Part shown: positions 13,907-22,777 of the stretch, in pieces
How the letters are laid out: each line of letters starts with the position of its first letter
Numbering within the stretch: the first letter of the stretch is position 1
Origin: Hymenobacter glacieicola
GTDB lineage: Bacteria; Bacteroidota; Bacteroidia; Cytophagales; Hymenobacteraceae
Length of the DNA stretch: 64,000 nucleotides
Direction: 5' to 3'
Assembly (NCBI RefSeq): GCF_014640315.1
Contig: NZ_BMGS01000001.1
Coordinates: 124,001-188,000 of the forward strand
Notes under the pieces: generated by a model
What the model saw: only the letters and a program-made list of their open reading frames with translations
What the model was told of the DNA's origin: nothing
The model's database searches: none
Program-made: the position numbers and the translations under genes

Positions 13907-15562
13907 CTACCGAACTTCAACGCTCTGGGCGTAGCTGGTGCCATCCGGGGAGTACAGCTTGAGCACGTACAGCCCTTTAGGTAACGAGCTACAATCGAAA
14001 GTAGCTTGGGCCTGAGTGACGTCGGCTAGGAGTAAGGGTTGGGCATCGACCACTACGCCCAGGGAGTTATGGAGCAGGGCCTTGCCGGGCAGCAGGCCAA
14101 CCTTGTTTCCTGACAGGCTAGCTACCAGCCGGCCTTGCACCGGGTTAGGATACACCTGCACGCTGGCGTGGCTGCCACCGCGGTGGTGAGACTTAGCCTC
14201 CGGTAAGTGCAGGCGGCCCACAAAACCAGCGGTTCCGGCGGGCACCCGCAACGTGGTGGCCCCGAAGCTAGCGGTACCTTCCAGGCTGCCGGCCAGGTAA
14301 AGCTTGCCGGCTTTGTCTTGGGCAATGCTGGCGGTAATGCAGCTGCCGGTTTTGCCCAACGTCTCCGAGTAATATGCCGTGCCAGTGGGCTGTATGCTCT
14401 GAATTATGGTGGTAGCCTCGTTGCGCGAGTTCAGGCGGCGCCCAATCAAGGTACTGGTGCCTTCCGGAGTTGTAACCAGGCATGAACTGTACTCCGGCGC
14501 GCTGGTGCCCCCGGAGTACACCCATTGTAAGGCCCCCGTACGGGTGTAGCGGGCTAGCAATTGGTCAAAGTCGCCGTTGCTGCTAAGGGGTTGCCCCCCG
14601 AAGGCCGTGCGGCCAGCGTGCTGCCCGGCGGCGTACACGTTGCCTTGGCCGTCGGTGGCGAGGGCGCTGATGTACGCCGTTGAGCTGGCACTACCCCCGC
14701 CGCCTTGCCGGAGCCATTGCAGGCTGCCGGAAGCCGCGTGAAAGCTGGCCAAAAACGCGTCGGAGCCGGTGGTAGTAAGGGCAGTGCCGTCCAGAACCAT
14801 ATCGTTGGTGAAGCCCCCGCCCACCAGGCAGTTCCCGCGTCCATCCAAGGCTACGTCGGCCCCGCTGGCCCCGTAGCTGCTGTAGTTCGAAGAAACTTTG
14901 GCCCAGGCAACGGCGCCGGTTGGGGTGTAGCGCGCCACGTACATGACCCGGCGGCTGCTCCCCACCACCTGAGTGCCAAACTGAATACCGCCGTAATCAG
15001 AACGGCCAGTGACGTAGCTGTTGCCCGCGGCATCGGTGGCAATGGCGGCGCCGTAGCAGCTAAACTGCGCGATGCCGAACCGCTCAACCCACTGTACCTG
15101 ACCTGCGGAGCTGAATTTTGCTACCAGTGCCGTGTTGAAACCGTCGCTGAAGCTGCTGATGGTGCCACTTTTGCCATACGACAGGGTACCGGTAAAATTG
15201 CCGATAACATACGCGTTGCCCGCCGCGTCCAGGGCTACGTCGACGCCACTAGCGGTGGGTTGGGAGTACGCCTGCGTTTTTGGGTCGCGGCCGATTTGGG
15301 TGGCCCACACTGCCTTACCAGCGGGATTGTACTTGACCAGAAACAGATCCGTGAGGCCGCGGCTGGTCAGGGACAAGTGGCCAAACGAGGTGGTGCCTGC
15401 GAAGGAGCCCGTAACGTAGCTGTTGCCGGCTGCATCCGTAACGACGCCTTTAGCAGCCATACTAGCGCCGGAGGCGCTAAGCTGGTTTACCCATTGCCAG
15501 CCCGACTGGGCTGATACCGCATAACTACCAAGCAGAAGCAGTAAGAGAAGAAGTGTTTTCAT
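13907..15562 (-). CDS. Secreted SBBP-repeat beta-propeller protein with type A T9SS tail
   Basis: A 551-residue exported protein. The signal peptide (1-18) is rich in Leu and ends VSAQ. Residues about 25-450 hold repeated SBBP/NHL-like units, for example GNSYVTGSFAGTTSFG, GNAYVIGNFTGTLSYG, GNVYAAGQHAGRTAFGG and GKLYLAGSLEGTASFG, each about 50-60 residues apart, which should fold as a beta-propeller. The last 80 residues (VQVYPNPVQGRLVASL to the end) are a type A T9SS sorting domain. The protein is therefore predicted to be cell-surface or secreted through SprA. Binding partner or function is unknown; such proteins are common and often expanded in Cytophagales. It is a single gene convergent with tRNA-Leu. 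Confidence 0.85.
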   Translation of the reverse strand: MKTLLLLLLLLGSYAVSAQSGWQWVNQLSASGASMAAKGVVTDAAGNSYVTGSFAGTTSFGHLSLTSRGLTDLFLVKYNPAGKAVWATQIGRDPKTQAYSQPTASGVDVALDAAGNAYVIGNFTGTLSYGKSGTISSFSDGFNTALVAKFSSAGQVQWVERFGIAQFSCYGAAIATDAAGNSYVTGRSDYGGIQFGTQVVGSSRRVMYVARYTPTGAVAWAKVSSNYSSYGASGADVALDGRGNCLVGGGFTNDMVLDGTALTTTGSDAFLASFHAASGSLQWLRQGGGGSASSTAYISALATDGQGNVYAAGQHAGRTAFGGQPLSSNGDFDQLLARYTRTGALQWVYSGGTSAPEYSSCLVTTPEGTSTLIGRRLNSRNEATTIIQSIQPTGTAYYSETLGKTGSCITASIAQDKAGKLYLAGSLEGTASFGATTLRVPAGTAGFVGRLHLPEAKSHHRGGSHASVQVYPNPVQGRLVASLSGNKVGLLPGKALLHNSLGVVVDAQPLLLADVTQAQATFDCSSLPKGLYVLKLYSPDGTSYAQSVEVR

Positions 15563-15919
15563 AGCGAAACAGAATAAATGGGTGGAAATTCAGGACGGTA
15601 AATGCAGTAGCTGGCCCCCAGTATTGGGGGCTGAAAAGCAGCAATGTTGGAATGGGTGGCCGTGGGTAGGGCCCGCGCGGAGCCGCACGGCTTCGCAAAG
15701 TCAACAGCACAGGTAATCAACAGCTTCAGTACCTTGAAGGTATAAATTTGCTGGTACTTGTAGTATAAAAAATTGTAGTTGTTTCATAAAAAAACACTCT
15801 GTCTCAGGACGGGAAATAAGTTGTTGCCCTCGGGCGATACCTTATAAGAAGGAGGCCTGCTTAGGGGTAGTGGCAAGGTTTCTCTACCTTTAATCTCCTT
15901 AGACCTGTTTTGCTCCCGT
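15563..15919. other. Divergent promoter region, otherwise featureless
   Basis: It holds upstream sequences of the propeller gene (minus) and moxR (plus). TACCTTTA at 15885-15892 is a likely -7 box for moxR. No ORF, RNA or strong hairpin was recognised. Confidence 0.4.
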
Positions 15920-16903
15920 ATGATGCCTCCGCAGTTTGCTTCGGCTCCCGACTACCAGCAGAAAATCAAGCAAGTATTTGCCGAGGTAGGCAAAGTAGTA
16001 GTAGGGCAACACTACATGCTGAACCGGCTGCTGATCGGGCTATTTACCGGCGGGCATATTCTGCTGGAAGGCGTACCTGGCCTGGCCAAAACCCTGACCA
16101 TCAGCACGCTTTCGAAAGTGCTGCACTTGCACTTCCAGCGCGTACAGTTCACCCCGGACCTGCTGCCGTCTGACTTGGTCGGCACCATGATTTACAACCA
16201 GAACCAGTCGGAGTTTCAGGTCAAGAAGGGGCCTATTTTCGCGAACCTGGTGCTGGCCGACGAGGTGAACCGCTCCCCGGCCAAAGTGCAGAGCGCCCTG
16301 CTGGAAGCCATGCAGGAAAAGCAGGTGACCATTGGGGAAACCACCTATCCGCTGGATTTGCCATTTCTGGTGCTGGCCACCCAAAACCCCGTGGAGCAGG
16401 AAGGCACCTACCCCTTACCCGAGGCCCAGGTTGACCGCTTCATGATGAAAGTGTACGTAGACTACCTCAAGAAAACGGACGAGCTGGAGGTGATGCGCCG
16501 CATGGCCAACATGAGCTACGTGGGCGAGGTAAGCCCCATCCTGACCAAGGAAGATATCTTCGGTATTCGGCAGCAAATCAATCAGGTACAGATTTCCGAG
16601 ACCCTGGAGAAGTACATTATTGAGCTGGTGTTTGCCACCCGCAAACCGGCCGAGTACGACCTGACGGAGTTTCAGCAGTATGTGCAGTTTGGCGTGAGCC
16701 CGCGGGCCAGCATCGCCCTGCACCGCGCGGCCAAAGCCGTGGCCTTCCTGGATGAGCGCGACTACGTGCTGCCCGAAGACATCAAGGAGGTAGCGGCCGA
16801 TGTGCTAAACCACCGCATCCTGCTCAACTACGAAGCCGAGGCCGATGGCATCCGGACCCAGGATATGATTGAGGCCATTCTGCGCAAAGTCCCGATCAGC
16901 TAA
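15920..16903 (+). CDS. MoxR family AAA+ ATPase
   Basis: A 327-residue MoxR AAA+ ATPase. Walker A is LLEGVPGLAKT (about residues 51-61), Walker B is LVLADEVNRSPAKVQSALLE (about 111-130), sensor 1 is FLVLATQNPVEQEGTYPLPE, and the C-terminal lid has GVSPRASIALHRAAKA. MoxR ATPases act as chaperones for metal-cofactor insertion or for von Willebrand (VWA) domain proteins. In Bacteroidota they normally sit at the head of a DUF58-BatA/BatB operon. Here no DUF58, VWA or Bat gene follows: the next gene is a methyltransferase 121 bp away. The partner must lie elsewhere or the gene has been separated from it. ATG 15920 and 15923 are both possible. Confidence 0.92.
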   Translation: MMPPQFASAPDYQQKIKQVFAEVGKVVVGQHYMLNRLLIGLFTGGHILLEGVPGLAKTLTISTLSKVLHLHFQRVQFTPDLLPSDLVGTMIYNQNQSEFQVKKGPIFANLVLADEVNRSPAKVQSALLEAMQEKQVTIGETTYPLDLPFLVLATQNPVEQEGTYPLPEAQVDRFMMKVYVDYLKKTDELEVMRRMANMSYVGEVSPILTKEDIFGIRQQINQVQISETLEKYIIELVFATRKPAEYDLTEFQQYVQFGVSPRASIALHRAAKAVAFLDERDYVLPEDIKEVAADVLNHRILLNYEAEADGIRTQDMIEAILRKVPIS

Positions 16904-17024
16904 GCAAGAAGCAGTGAAGTTGTGACGAGGTGGGGTTGATGTTCTGGTGTCACAAATTTGCTGCACAATGCCTCTGGGCTGGATAAGGCGTCACTTCTCT
17001 ACTTTATAACGGCATCCCTCTTAC

Positions 17025-17840
17025 TTGTCCCGATTCACCAAAACCCTGCGCGGGCTGGGCAGCCTGCTGCGCAATCCGTGGCTGCTGAACACAGTGCTGG
17101 CGGCCGATGAAGCCACTTGGCGTGCTAAAGCCCTGCGCCACGCCTCGCGCTGGCTTGTTGGAGCAGAGGGGCTACCCCTCGTGCCGCTGCCCGGTTTGCT
17201 GCCACCCGCTGGCGAAACCATCCGGCCGTTTGCCTTCCGCGACGGCGGGTCCTTGCCCACTGACTTGGCGCTGCTGCGCGCCCTGGTTCGGCAGGCCCCG
17301 GATACGCGCTATTTCGAGATTGGTACGTGGCGGGGCGAGAGTGCCGCCAACGTGGCCGAAGTAGCCTCGCAGGTGTACACTTTGAACTTGTCGGGGGCTG
17401 AGCTGCGGGCCTTGGGGCTGGCGGAGCGTTACATTGAGTTGCACGGCTTCTTCTCGCGACCCTTGCCCAACGTGCACCACCTGGAGGGTAACTCAGCAAC
17501 CTACGACATGGCCCAACTCGGCACGTTTGGGGTTGTATTCATTGACGGTGACCATCGGTACGAAGCCGTCCGGACCGATACCCAGCGGGTATTTGCCCAC
17601 CTCGTGGGTCCGGAAACCGTGGTGGTGTGGCACGATGCCAGCCGGCAGCCCGGGCAGCCCCGGTGGGAAGTGCTGGCAGGTATTCTGGATGGGCTGCCGG
17701 GCACGGCCACCGGCCAGCTCGTGCAGGTGGGCAACACGCTGTGCGCCGTTTATTTTCCTACCCCGCGCCCCAGCCAGCAACCCGACTACTGGGCTGACCC
17801 CAGTCCGTGGTTTGAGGTGACGGTAAAAGCCGCTACTTAG
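17025..17840 (+). CDS. Class I SAM-dependent methyltransferase (Methyltransf_24-like)
   Basis: A 271-residue cytoplasmic protein. The Rossmann SAM-binding motif is YFEIGTWRGESAANVAEVA (about residues 105-123), and FGVVFIDGDHRYEAVRTD (about 165-182) carries the Asp/His motif of the methyltransferase-24 family. An N-terminal region of about 80 residues is not recognisable. It uses a TTG start (17025); no ATG gives a complete domain. Members of this family often methylate sugars or glycan precursors. Next to a flippase and a glycosyltransferase, a role in surface polysaccharide or rhamnan modification is plausible (inference). Its 3' end overlaps the convergent flippase gene by 8 bases. Confidence 0.8.
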   Translation: MSRFTKTLRGLGSLLRNPWLLNTVLAADEATWRAKALRHASRWLVGAEGLPLVPLPGLLPPAGETIRPFAFRDGGSLPTDLALLRALVRQAPDTRYFEIGTWRGESAANVAEVASQVYTLNLSGAELRALGLAERYIELHGFFSRPLPNVHHLEGNSATYDMAQLGTFGVVFIDGDHRYEAVRTDTQRVFAHLVGPETVVVWHDASRQPGQPRWEVLAGILDGLPGTATGQLVQVGNTLCAVYFPTPRPSQQPDYWADPSPWFEVTVKAAT

Positions 17841-19113
17841 CCGCCATTCGCGCCCGCAGCAGCTGCCAGCAGTAGCGGACATCCGCCGCGCTAGGCAGAA
17901 AAGCCATCGGCAAGGCTCCCGTATCGCGCCAAAAGTGGAGCAGCAGAAAGGCCGTAGATGCACCGTAGGAAAGGGTAGCCGCCAGGGCTGCCCCCCGAAT
18001 TCCGAACGGGGGAATAAGCAGTCCGCAGGCCAGCAGGGTAACACCCAGCCCCACCACGGAAGCCAGATTGTTGATTCGGTAGCGGGCCCGACCGGCAAAA
18101 TAGCTGCTGACTACCATTTGCACGGCCATAATAACGGCTCCTGGGGCTAGTAGCACCATCACCGGGCGGGCGGGCCCAAACTCAGCGCCGAAAATGGAGG
18201 TAAGTACCGTGGCCGGCAGGGCAATGAGCAGCCCCACAGCCGCGGCCGTGCCCAGCACCGCCAGGCGAGCCACCCGCAGGGCGCCGGCTGGCAAAGGGCC
18301 AGCTGTGGCGGTAGAATGGACCAGGTCAACGTATTGCACCAGGGCCGCGCTCCGCGGAATCAGCCAGATAGCCTCTACCAGCGCCACGCCCACCGACAGA
18401 ATGCCCACGGACGGCAGGTCGACGTAATGCGCCACGAAGTAGTAGCTAAGCCGATAATTGGCGAAAGCCAGGATGTTGGAGAAGTGGGCGCCCCGGCTGT
18501 GCCGGGCCAGCTCGCGGGTAGTAGCGCGCAAGCGCCGCCCCATACGTCGGCGCCGGTCGGGTTGCCGCAGCAGGGGAATGAAGCTCAGTAGCAGCGGTAC
18601 GCCGAACGCCACGTAAGAGCTCCAGTAGTAGGCCTGCATGGAAAGCCAGGGCCCGCCCGCCTGAAAAGCCAGCAGCAAGCTGCCGGCCAACAGCCCAATC
18701 TGCGTGATGGTCAGTAGATTGTACGCTCCTTCGCGGCGGCGCCCCAGCACCAGGGACGTGTTGATTGAAAAGAAGGCTTGCAGAATACTCAGGCTGGCCA
18801 GATGCCCGAGGTAGGCCGGACCAGGTTGCCGCAGGCCGGCTACTGCCGCCGTTCCGGCCAGGCACACCACCACGGCCCACCCGTAAGCCGGCAGCAACAG
18901 GTGCCAGAGGTTGCGGCGCGGGGCCAGGTAAATCAGCGAAGAACCCCCCAGCAGCCCGATAAAGAGCAGCAGGGCCGCGCAATCCGTCACGAACAGGCTT
19001 ACGGCCCCACGGCCCGCCGCTCCCAGGTAGCGGGCCGTCAGCCAGACGACGCCGAAGCTGAGGAGGGCAGTACCCAGGCGGGTAGCGAAATTGTGAACAA
19101 CGCGGCGGAGCAT
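17833..19113 (-). CDS. Wzx/MATE-like polysaccharide flippase
   Basis: A 426-residue integral membrane protein with about 12-14 hydrophobic segments, as in O-antigen flippases and the polysaccharide biosynthesis protein superfamily. The N terminus NFATRLGTALLSFGVVWLTARYLGAAGRG shows the classical first helix with the YLGAAGRG turn; the run is split by basic loops. It would move lipid-linked saccharides across the inner membrane. It lies 24 bases after the glycosyltransferase gene on the same strand, so both are probably co-transcribed. This is one of two flippase genes in the window; the other, at 48583, belongs to a different neighbourhood. Confidence 0.85.
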   Translation of the reverse strand: MLRRVVHNFATRLGTALLSFGVVWLTARYLGAAGRGAVSLFVTDCAALLLFIGLLGGSSLIYLAPRRNLWHLLLPAYGWAVVVCLAGTAAVAGLRQPGPAYLGHLASLSILQAFFSINTSLVLGRRREGAYNLLTITQIGLLAGSLLLAFQAGGPWLSMQAYYWSSYVAFGVPLLLSFIPLLRQPDRRRRMGRRLRATTRELARHSRGAHFSNILAFANYRLSYYFVAHYVDLPSVGILSVGVALVEAIWLIPRSAALVQYVDLVHSTATAGPLPAGALRVARLAVLGTAAAVGLLIALPATVLTSIFGAEFGPARPVMVLLAPGAVIMAVQMVVSSYFAGRARYRINNLASVVGLGVTLLACGLLIPPFGIRGAALAATLSYGASTAFLLLHFWRDTGALPMAFLPSAADVRYCWQLLRARMAAK

Positions 19114-19137
19114 ATAGTACCAGAAGCGAACGGGCCG

Positions 19138-20367
19138 CTAAGATGCACCGGTTTCGGCGGGCCGGCGGGCTGCGTTACCTATAATACTGATGTACAAGTC
19201 AATAAACTGCCGCCCTACCGGCTCATAGCCGCACCGCTGTTCCGCATCTGCGCGCAATCTGTCGGAGGCGAAGGCCACGGAGTTGGTGAGAATTGTTGTC
19301 AGGGCCTGCTCCAAGGCTGCTTCGTCATCAGGCGGCACCAACAGGCCAAAAGCGCTGGGAGGCTGAAACAGCTCGGGCACGCCCCCGGTGGCGGGCCCTA
19401 CCACCGGGCAGCCGGTGGCGCGGGCCTCCAGCAACACGCAGCCAAAGGTTTCGGCCCGGCTGAAGGACACCAGCGCGGCCGCTTGCTGCATTTCCTGCGC
19501 TACTGCCGGGTGCGGCAGCTTGCCCAGAAACACCACGGCACCATCGGCTAGCAGGCCTAGCTCAGCCGCTTGCTGGCGTAGCCGGTGCTCGTCGGGGCCG
19601 TAGCCGGCGAGGCGCAGGCGCAACTGGGGCCACTGCGGCCGTAAGCGGGCCACTACCCGCAAAATGCCCCCGATGTTTTTTACTTGCTCATGAAAGGCCG
19701 ACACCACCAGCAACTGCCCGGGAACCCGCGGGGTAGTGGCGGGGGCAAATAGGCTTGTATCAACCACATTGGCCAGCACTACGGTTCGCGGGTTCCAAAA
19801 ACCCAGCTGCTGCATGGCCCCACGTAAGCTTTCCGAAACGGTGTGCAGCACCGCCGCCCGGCGCACCACGAAGCGCGTCAGGTGGCGGCGCAGCCAGCCC
19901 AAATGATGGGCGCGCTCCGGCAGATAAATAGTCCAGTGTTCGGTAACGAGGTAGGGAATCCTGTGACGCAGCTGCTGCCACCACGCCCACAAGCCCGTCC
20001 GCAGCAGCACATGCACGTGCACTAGGTCGGGCCGGCCGCCCCAGTGCTGTTGCAACCGGCGGTACCCGCTGCTCAGGCACCAAAAATACAGCCCCAGCTT
20101 TAGCAGCTTATCTACCGGAGCCAGCCCCGTAATGCGGTTTCGGTAGTAATAGCGCAGGGTAGGAACCGGACCCGTGAAATCAAGCTCCTTATCGAGCAGG
20201 GTAGGCAGGGGGGCCCGGGCAACAGTGGCCAGAAGCACGGCCGCCTGTACGGCGCAGCCCTCCGTAGCGGCCGACTGGGCAATTGCCGCTACGTGCCGCG
20301 CTACAAAGTCCCCATCCTGGTCGTCGTAGCGGTTAGGATACCACTTGGGCAGGTGCAAAACACGCAT
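19138..20367 (-). CDS. GT4-family glycosyltransferase
   Basis: A 409-residue GT-B glycosyltransferase. The N-terminal domain begins MRVLHLPKWYPNRYDDQDGDF, split here as LPKWYPNRYDDQDGDF, a start seen in many GT4 enzymes. The donor-binding C-terminal domain has LLVVSAFHEQVKNIGGILR, the loop ETFGCVLLEARATGCPVVG (the E-x7-E motif) and GLLVPPDDEAALEQAL. It is cytoplasmic and membrane-peripheral and transfers a sugar from a nucleotide donor; donor and acceptor cannot be assigned. It is first in a two-gene unit with the flippase. A -7-like box TACCTTCG lies 4 bases upstream of the ATG (20372-20379, minus strand). Confidence 0.87.
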   Translation of the reverse strand: MRVLHLPKWYPNRYDDQDGDFVARHVAAIAQSAATEGCAVQAAVLLATVARAPLPTLLDKELDFTGPVPTLRYYYRNRITGLAPVDKLLKLGLYFWCLSSGYRRLQQHWGGRPDLVHVHVLLRTGLWAWWQQLRHRIPYLVTEHWTIYLPERAHHLGWLRRHLTRFVVRRAAVLHTVSESLRGAMQQLGFWNPRTVVLANVVDTSLFAPATTPRVPGQLLVVSAFHEQVKNIGGILRVVARLRPQWPQLRLRLAGYGPDEHRLRQQAAELGLLADGAVVFLGKLPHPAVAQEMQQAAALVSFSRAETFGCVLLEARATGCPVVGPATGGVPELFQPPSAFGLLVPPDDEAALEQALTTILTNSVAFASDRLRADAEQRCGYEPVGRQFIDLYISIIGNAARRPAETGAS

Positions 20368-20890
20368 GCGACGAAGGTAGCAAATGAAATGGGTGGGGTA
20401 CCCATGTAGGCGCTAACCGGAAACCCCAGCAGCCGAAAGAAGACAAGCCATAGTTCAACTAACACCAAGAGCTTCGCCTCCAGTCAAGCGGAAATCCACC
20501 GGCTCTGCTTCCTCTCTATATAGTATACAAAGCTGTTAGAAGAGAGACGATGCTCTGATAACATAGTGGATGCTACTTGCCTCGACAACCGGCGCGTTTG
20601 TCTGGGTGCTACGCGCCAACGTGTGGTAGCCACTGGCCCGCAACCCAAGTGGCAGGGCGTGCCGGGCACAACTAGCATTTTCCTGACCAGGACCCGGTAA
20701 CTGCTTTATTTATAATGAGAAAGCTGCTGAAGATGAATGGCTTGGGTTCATCTTTTAATAACAGTTCGGGTAAGCAGACTAGCGCCGATATGCTAATATT
20801 GCACTTCCCTCACGCCTGAGTCAGCGCTTCCTACAGCACCCTGACCGCGCCGGAAATACTGTTTTCGTCCTCACTTTGCTTTACCTGCTT
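20368..20890. other. Intergenic region with several small hairpins, no clear gene
   Basis: No believable ORF. Several short stems can form: CTCTCT/AGAGAG around 20512-20547, GGCGCG (20591-20596) with CGCGCC (20612-20617), and GCCACT (20629-20634) with AGTGGC (20648-20653). The region may hold an untranslated RNA or decayed sequence. TCACTTTG at 20871-20878 may belong to the yicC promoter. Confidence 0.3.
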
Positions 20891-21787
20891 ATGCTCCAGT
20901 CGATGACCGGCTACGGAATCGCGCACCGCGAAACCGACCGCTACTCCGCCACCGTTGAAATTAAATCGCTCAACTCCAAAACGCTGGATCTGAGCCTGCG
21001 GCTGCCCCGGTTTCTGCTGGATCGGGAGCTGGAAATCCGGAATCTAGTAACCAAAAGCCTGATTCGGGGCAAAGTAAACCTGAACCTGGATTTCACGCGT
21101 CCGCGTGCTACGGGCGGCCAGGGCTCCATTGTTAATAAGGAGGTCCTGACGTTAGCCTGCCGAGAATTGCAGGAGCTGAGCGCCCTAACGGGTCTTTCCC
21201 TGGAGCAGCTCACGGCCGTTGCCCACGCTTTGCCAGGCTCCCTGCGCATTCCCACTGATGCCACGGCCGCCACTGAGGAGGAAGAGGAAACGCCTTGGGA
21301 GGAGTTACTGCCCCTGCTACAGCAGGCCCTGGACCGGGTTAACCAGTTCCGCCGCGACGAAGGCCAGGCTCTAACCTCGGAAATTCTAGGTTATGTTGAC
21401 CGAATTCGCATCCTGCTCGCGGAAGTGGAGCGCTTCGATCCGATTCGTATTGAGCAGGTTCGGCAGCGCCTGCAAACCCACTTGGCCGAGATTAGCAGCA
21501 ACGAGCATTTCAACCCGATTCGGTTTGAACAGGAGGTGCTCTACTACATTGAGAAGCTTGACATTGCCGAGGAAAAGGTGCGATTGATCAACCATTTGCA
21601 CTACTTCGCCGAAACGGCCGGGTTGCCAGAGCCCACCGGAAAGAAATTAGCCTTTATTTCGCAGGAAATAGGACGAGAAATCAACACTATCGGGTCCAAA
21701 GCCAACGATTCTACCATCCAACACTTGGTGGTAGGAATGAAGGAAGAGCTCGAGAAAATCAAGGAACAAATCAACAACATTCTCTGA
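20891..21787 (+). CDS. yicC: YicC family endoribonuclease
   Basis: A 298-residue protein with the YicC N-terminal signature MLQSMTGYG and the C-terminal DUF1732 block EKVRLINHLHYFAE ... GKKLAFISQEIGREINTIGS (about residues 225-275). YicC proteins are endoribonucleases involved in small-RNA turnover and stationary-phase growth (E. coli knowledge). ATG 20891 gives the canonical N terminus; the TTG at 20876 is rejected. In many bacteria gmk follows yicC directly, but here it does not: 336 bases of non-coding sequence and a secreted unknown protein come next. It is therefore probably monocistronic. Confidence 0.92.
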   Translation: MLQSMTGYGIAHRETDRYSATVEIKSLNSKTLDLSLRLPRFLLDRELEIRNLVTKSLIRGKVNLNLDFTRPRATGGQGSIVNKEVLTLACRELQELSALTGLSLEQLTAVAHALPGSLRIPTDATAATEEEEETPWEELLPLLQQALDRVNQFRRDEGQALTSEILGYVDRIRILLAEVERFDPIRIEQVRQRLQTHLAEISSNEHFNPIRFEQEVLYYIEKLDIAEEKVRLINHLHYFAETAGLPEPTGKKLAFISQEIGREINTIGSKANDSTIQHLVVGMKEELEKIKEQINNIL

Positions 21788-21860
21788 GTACTACCTCGGA
21801 AAATGTGCGGGACTAAAATCCAGGAATTGAACTTTGCCGTTAGTATCTCGTATAGGCTAT

Positions 21861-21884
21861 TCCCAATACATTATTGGGATTTTT
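21861..21884 (+). terminator. Weak terminator after yicC
   Basis: The A+T-rich stem TCCCAATA-CAT-TATTGGGA (21861-21879) is followed by TTTTT, 74 bases after the yicC stop. Confidence 0.6.
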
Positions 21885-22004
21885 CAGGGAAGTCTCTGGA
21901 ATATGCTTAGCTCTATATGTTGCTCGTAAAGTGCCTTTTTACGCTTTAAAGAGGTTTTTTTGCTCTAATTACAGAAGGATTTCTCCCAAAGCGGGAACTA
22001 TTTT

Positions 22005-22034
22005 TTTGTAAAATACTTGCAGCTTGAAATTTTG
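22005..22034 (+). promoter_or_regulatory. Candidate promoter of the secreted protein gene
   Basis: TTTG (22005-22008), an 18-base spacer and AAATTTTG (22027-22034) resemble TTTG-N19-TAnnTTTG. The predicted 5' leader would be about 85 bases. Confidence 0.5.
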
Positions 22035-22123
22035 TGCGTAAATTGTGTTATCCAAACAGAGCGACTTCTCACTCTTCGGACCACATCTTGCTTTTGAATT
22101 CCACCTTTTTTCAGTCCATACTT

Positions 22124-22669
22124 ATGAAAAAAGTATTACTCGCCGCCCCCATTTTTTGCCTGATGCTGTTGCTGATGGCTGCCCGTCCCTTCGCTGAAGT
22201 GGAGCTGATCAAAAAGCGCGTGCTAAGCGAGCGGGTGGAGATTCTCATCCCCAAAGGCTTTGAGGTGATGAGCGAACAGCAAATGGATTTCAACTACGCC
22301 AAGGCGCAGAGCCGTCCAAGTGTTATCTACACCAATAGCAAGGAGGCTAGCATTGCCTTCTCCTACACCGACAACACGGCCGATCAGGATATGATCGACA
22401 TGTACTCGGACAACTTCTACAAGACCTACGCCAAGCAGTTCAAAGAAGCTAAGTGGTTTAACCACGGCGTGAAGGAAGTGAACGGCCGCAAAGTAGGCTA
22501 CATGGAGCTGATGAAGCCCGAGCTTGGCCACGAGGTGTACAACCTGATTTTCTTCACCGATGTGGAAGGCAAGCTGCTCATGTGCACCTTCACCTGCGCT
22601 GACCGTCAGAAGCCGGAGTGGGAAAACGTAGCCAAGCAGATCATGGCTTCGCTTAAAGCCAACAGCTAA
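22124..22669 (+). CDS. Secreted protein of unknown function
   Basis: A 181-residue protein with a clear signal peptide (MKKVLLAAPIFCLMLLLMA, cleavage around residue 20-25) and no lipobox. The mature part is a mix of short strands and helices with many aromatic and charged residues, such as SIAFSYTDNTADQDMIDMYS and YNLIFFTDVEGKLLMCTFTC. The general pattern, an SVIYTN strand followed by a helix-rich middle and MCTFTCADR near the end, resembles small periplasmic DcrB/PsbP-like folds, but I cannot assign a family. The ORF extends upstream to 22034; ATG 22124 was chosen because it starts the signal peptide. It is monocistronic, with its own promoter and terminator. Confidence 0.7.
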   Translation: MKKVLLAAPIFCLMLLLMAARPFAEVELIKKRVLSERVEILIPKGFEVMSEQQMDFNYAKAQSRPSVIYTNSKEASIAFSYTDNTADQDMIDMYSDNFYKTYAKQFKEAKWFNHGVKEVNGRKVGYMELMKPELGHEVYNLIFFTDVEGKLLMCTFTCADRQKPEWENVAKQIMASLKANS

Positions 22670-22706
22670 AACACATTTGCCAAAGCTTTTTGGCAGCTGA
22701 TTACTT

Positions 22707-22752
22707 AAAAACCGGGGCCTTTCAGCAACTACTGGAAGGCCCCGGTTTTTTG
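22707..22752. terminator. Terminator after the secreted protein gene
   Basis: A long stem (22707-22725 with 22732-22750, with two mismatched bases) ends in GGTTTTTTG on the plus strand. The A-run on the other side could also stop the convergent M28 gene. Confidence 0.8.
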
Positions 22753-22777
22753 TTTGCTTTGCTAGCCAGCAGTAACC

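Larger units (their letters stand above)
21788..22123. other. Intergenic region between yicC and the secreted protein gene
   Basis: It contains the yicC terminator and the promoter of the next gene. It is distinctly A+T-rich around 21890-22050, and nothing else was recognised. Confidence 0.4.

Noticed and set aside
17833..20367. Complete O-antigen or capsule locus
   Set aside because: Only one flippase, one glycosyltransferase and one methyltransferase are present; no polymerase, wza/wzc or sugar-synthesis set.
20484..20678. 64-codon minus-strand frame between glycosyltransferase and yicC
   Set aside because: Spans several hairpins, no recognisable protein features.
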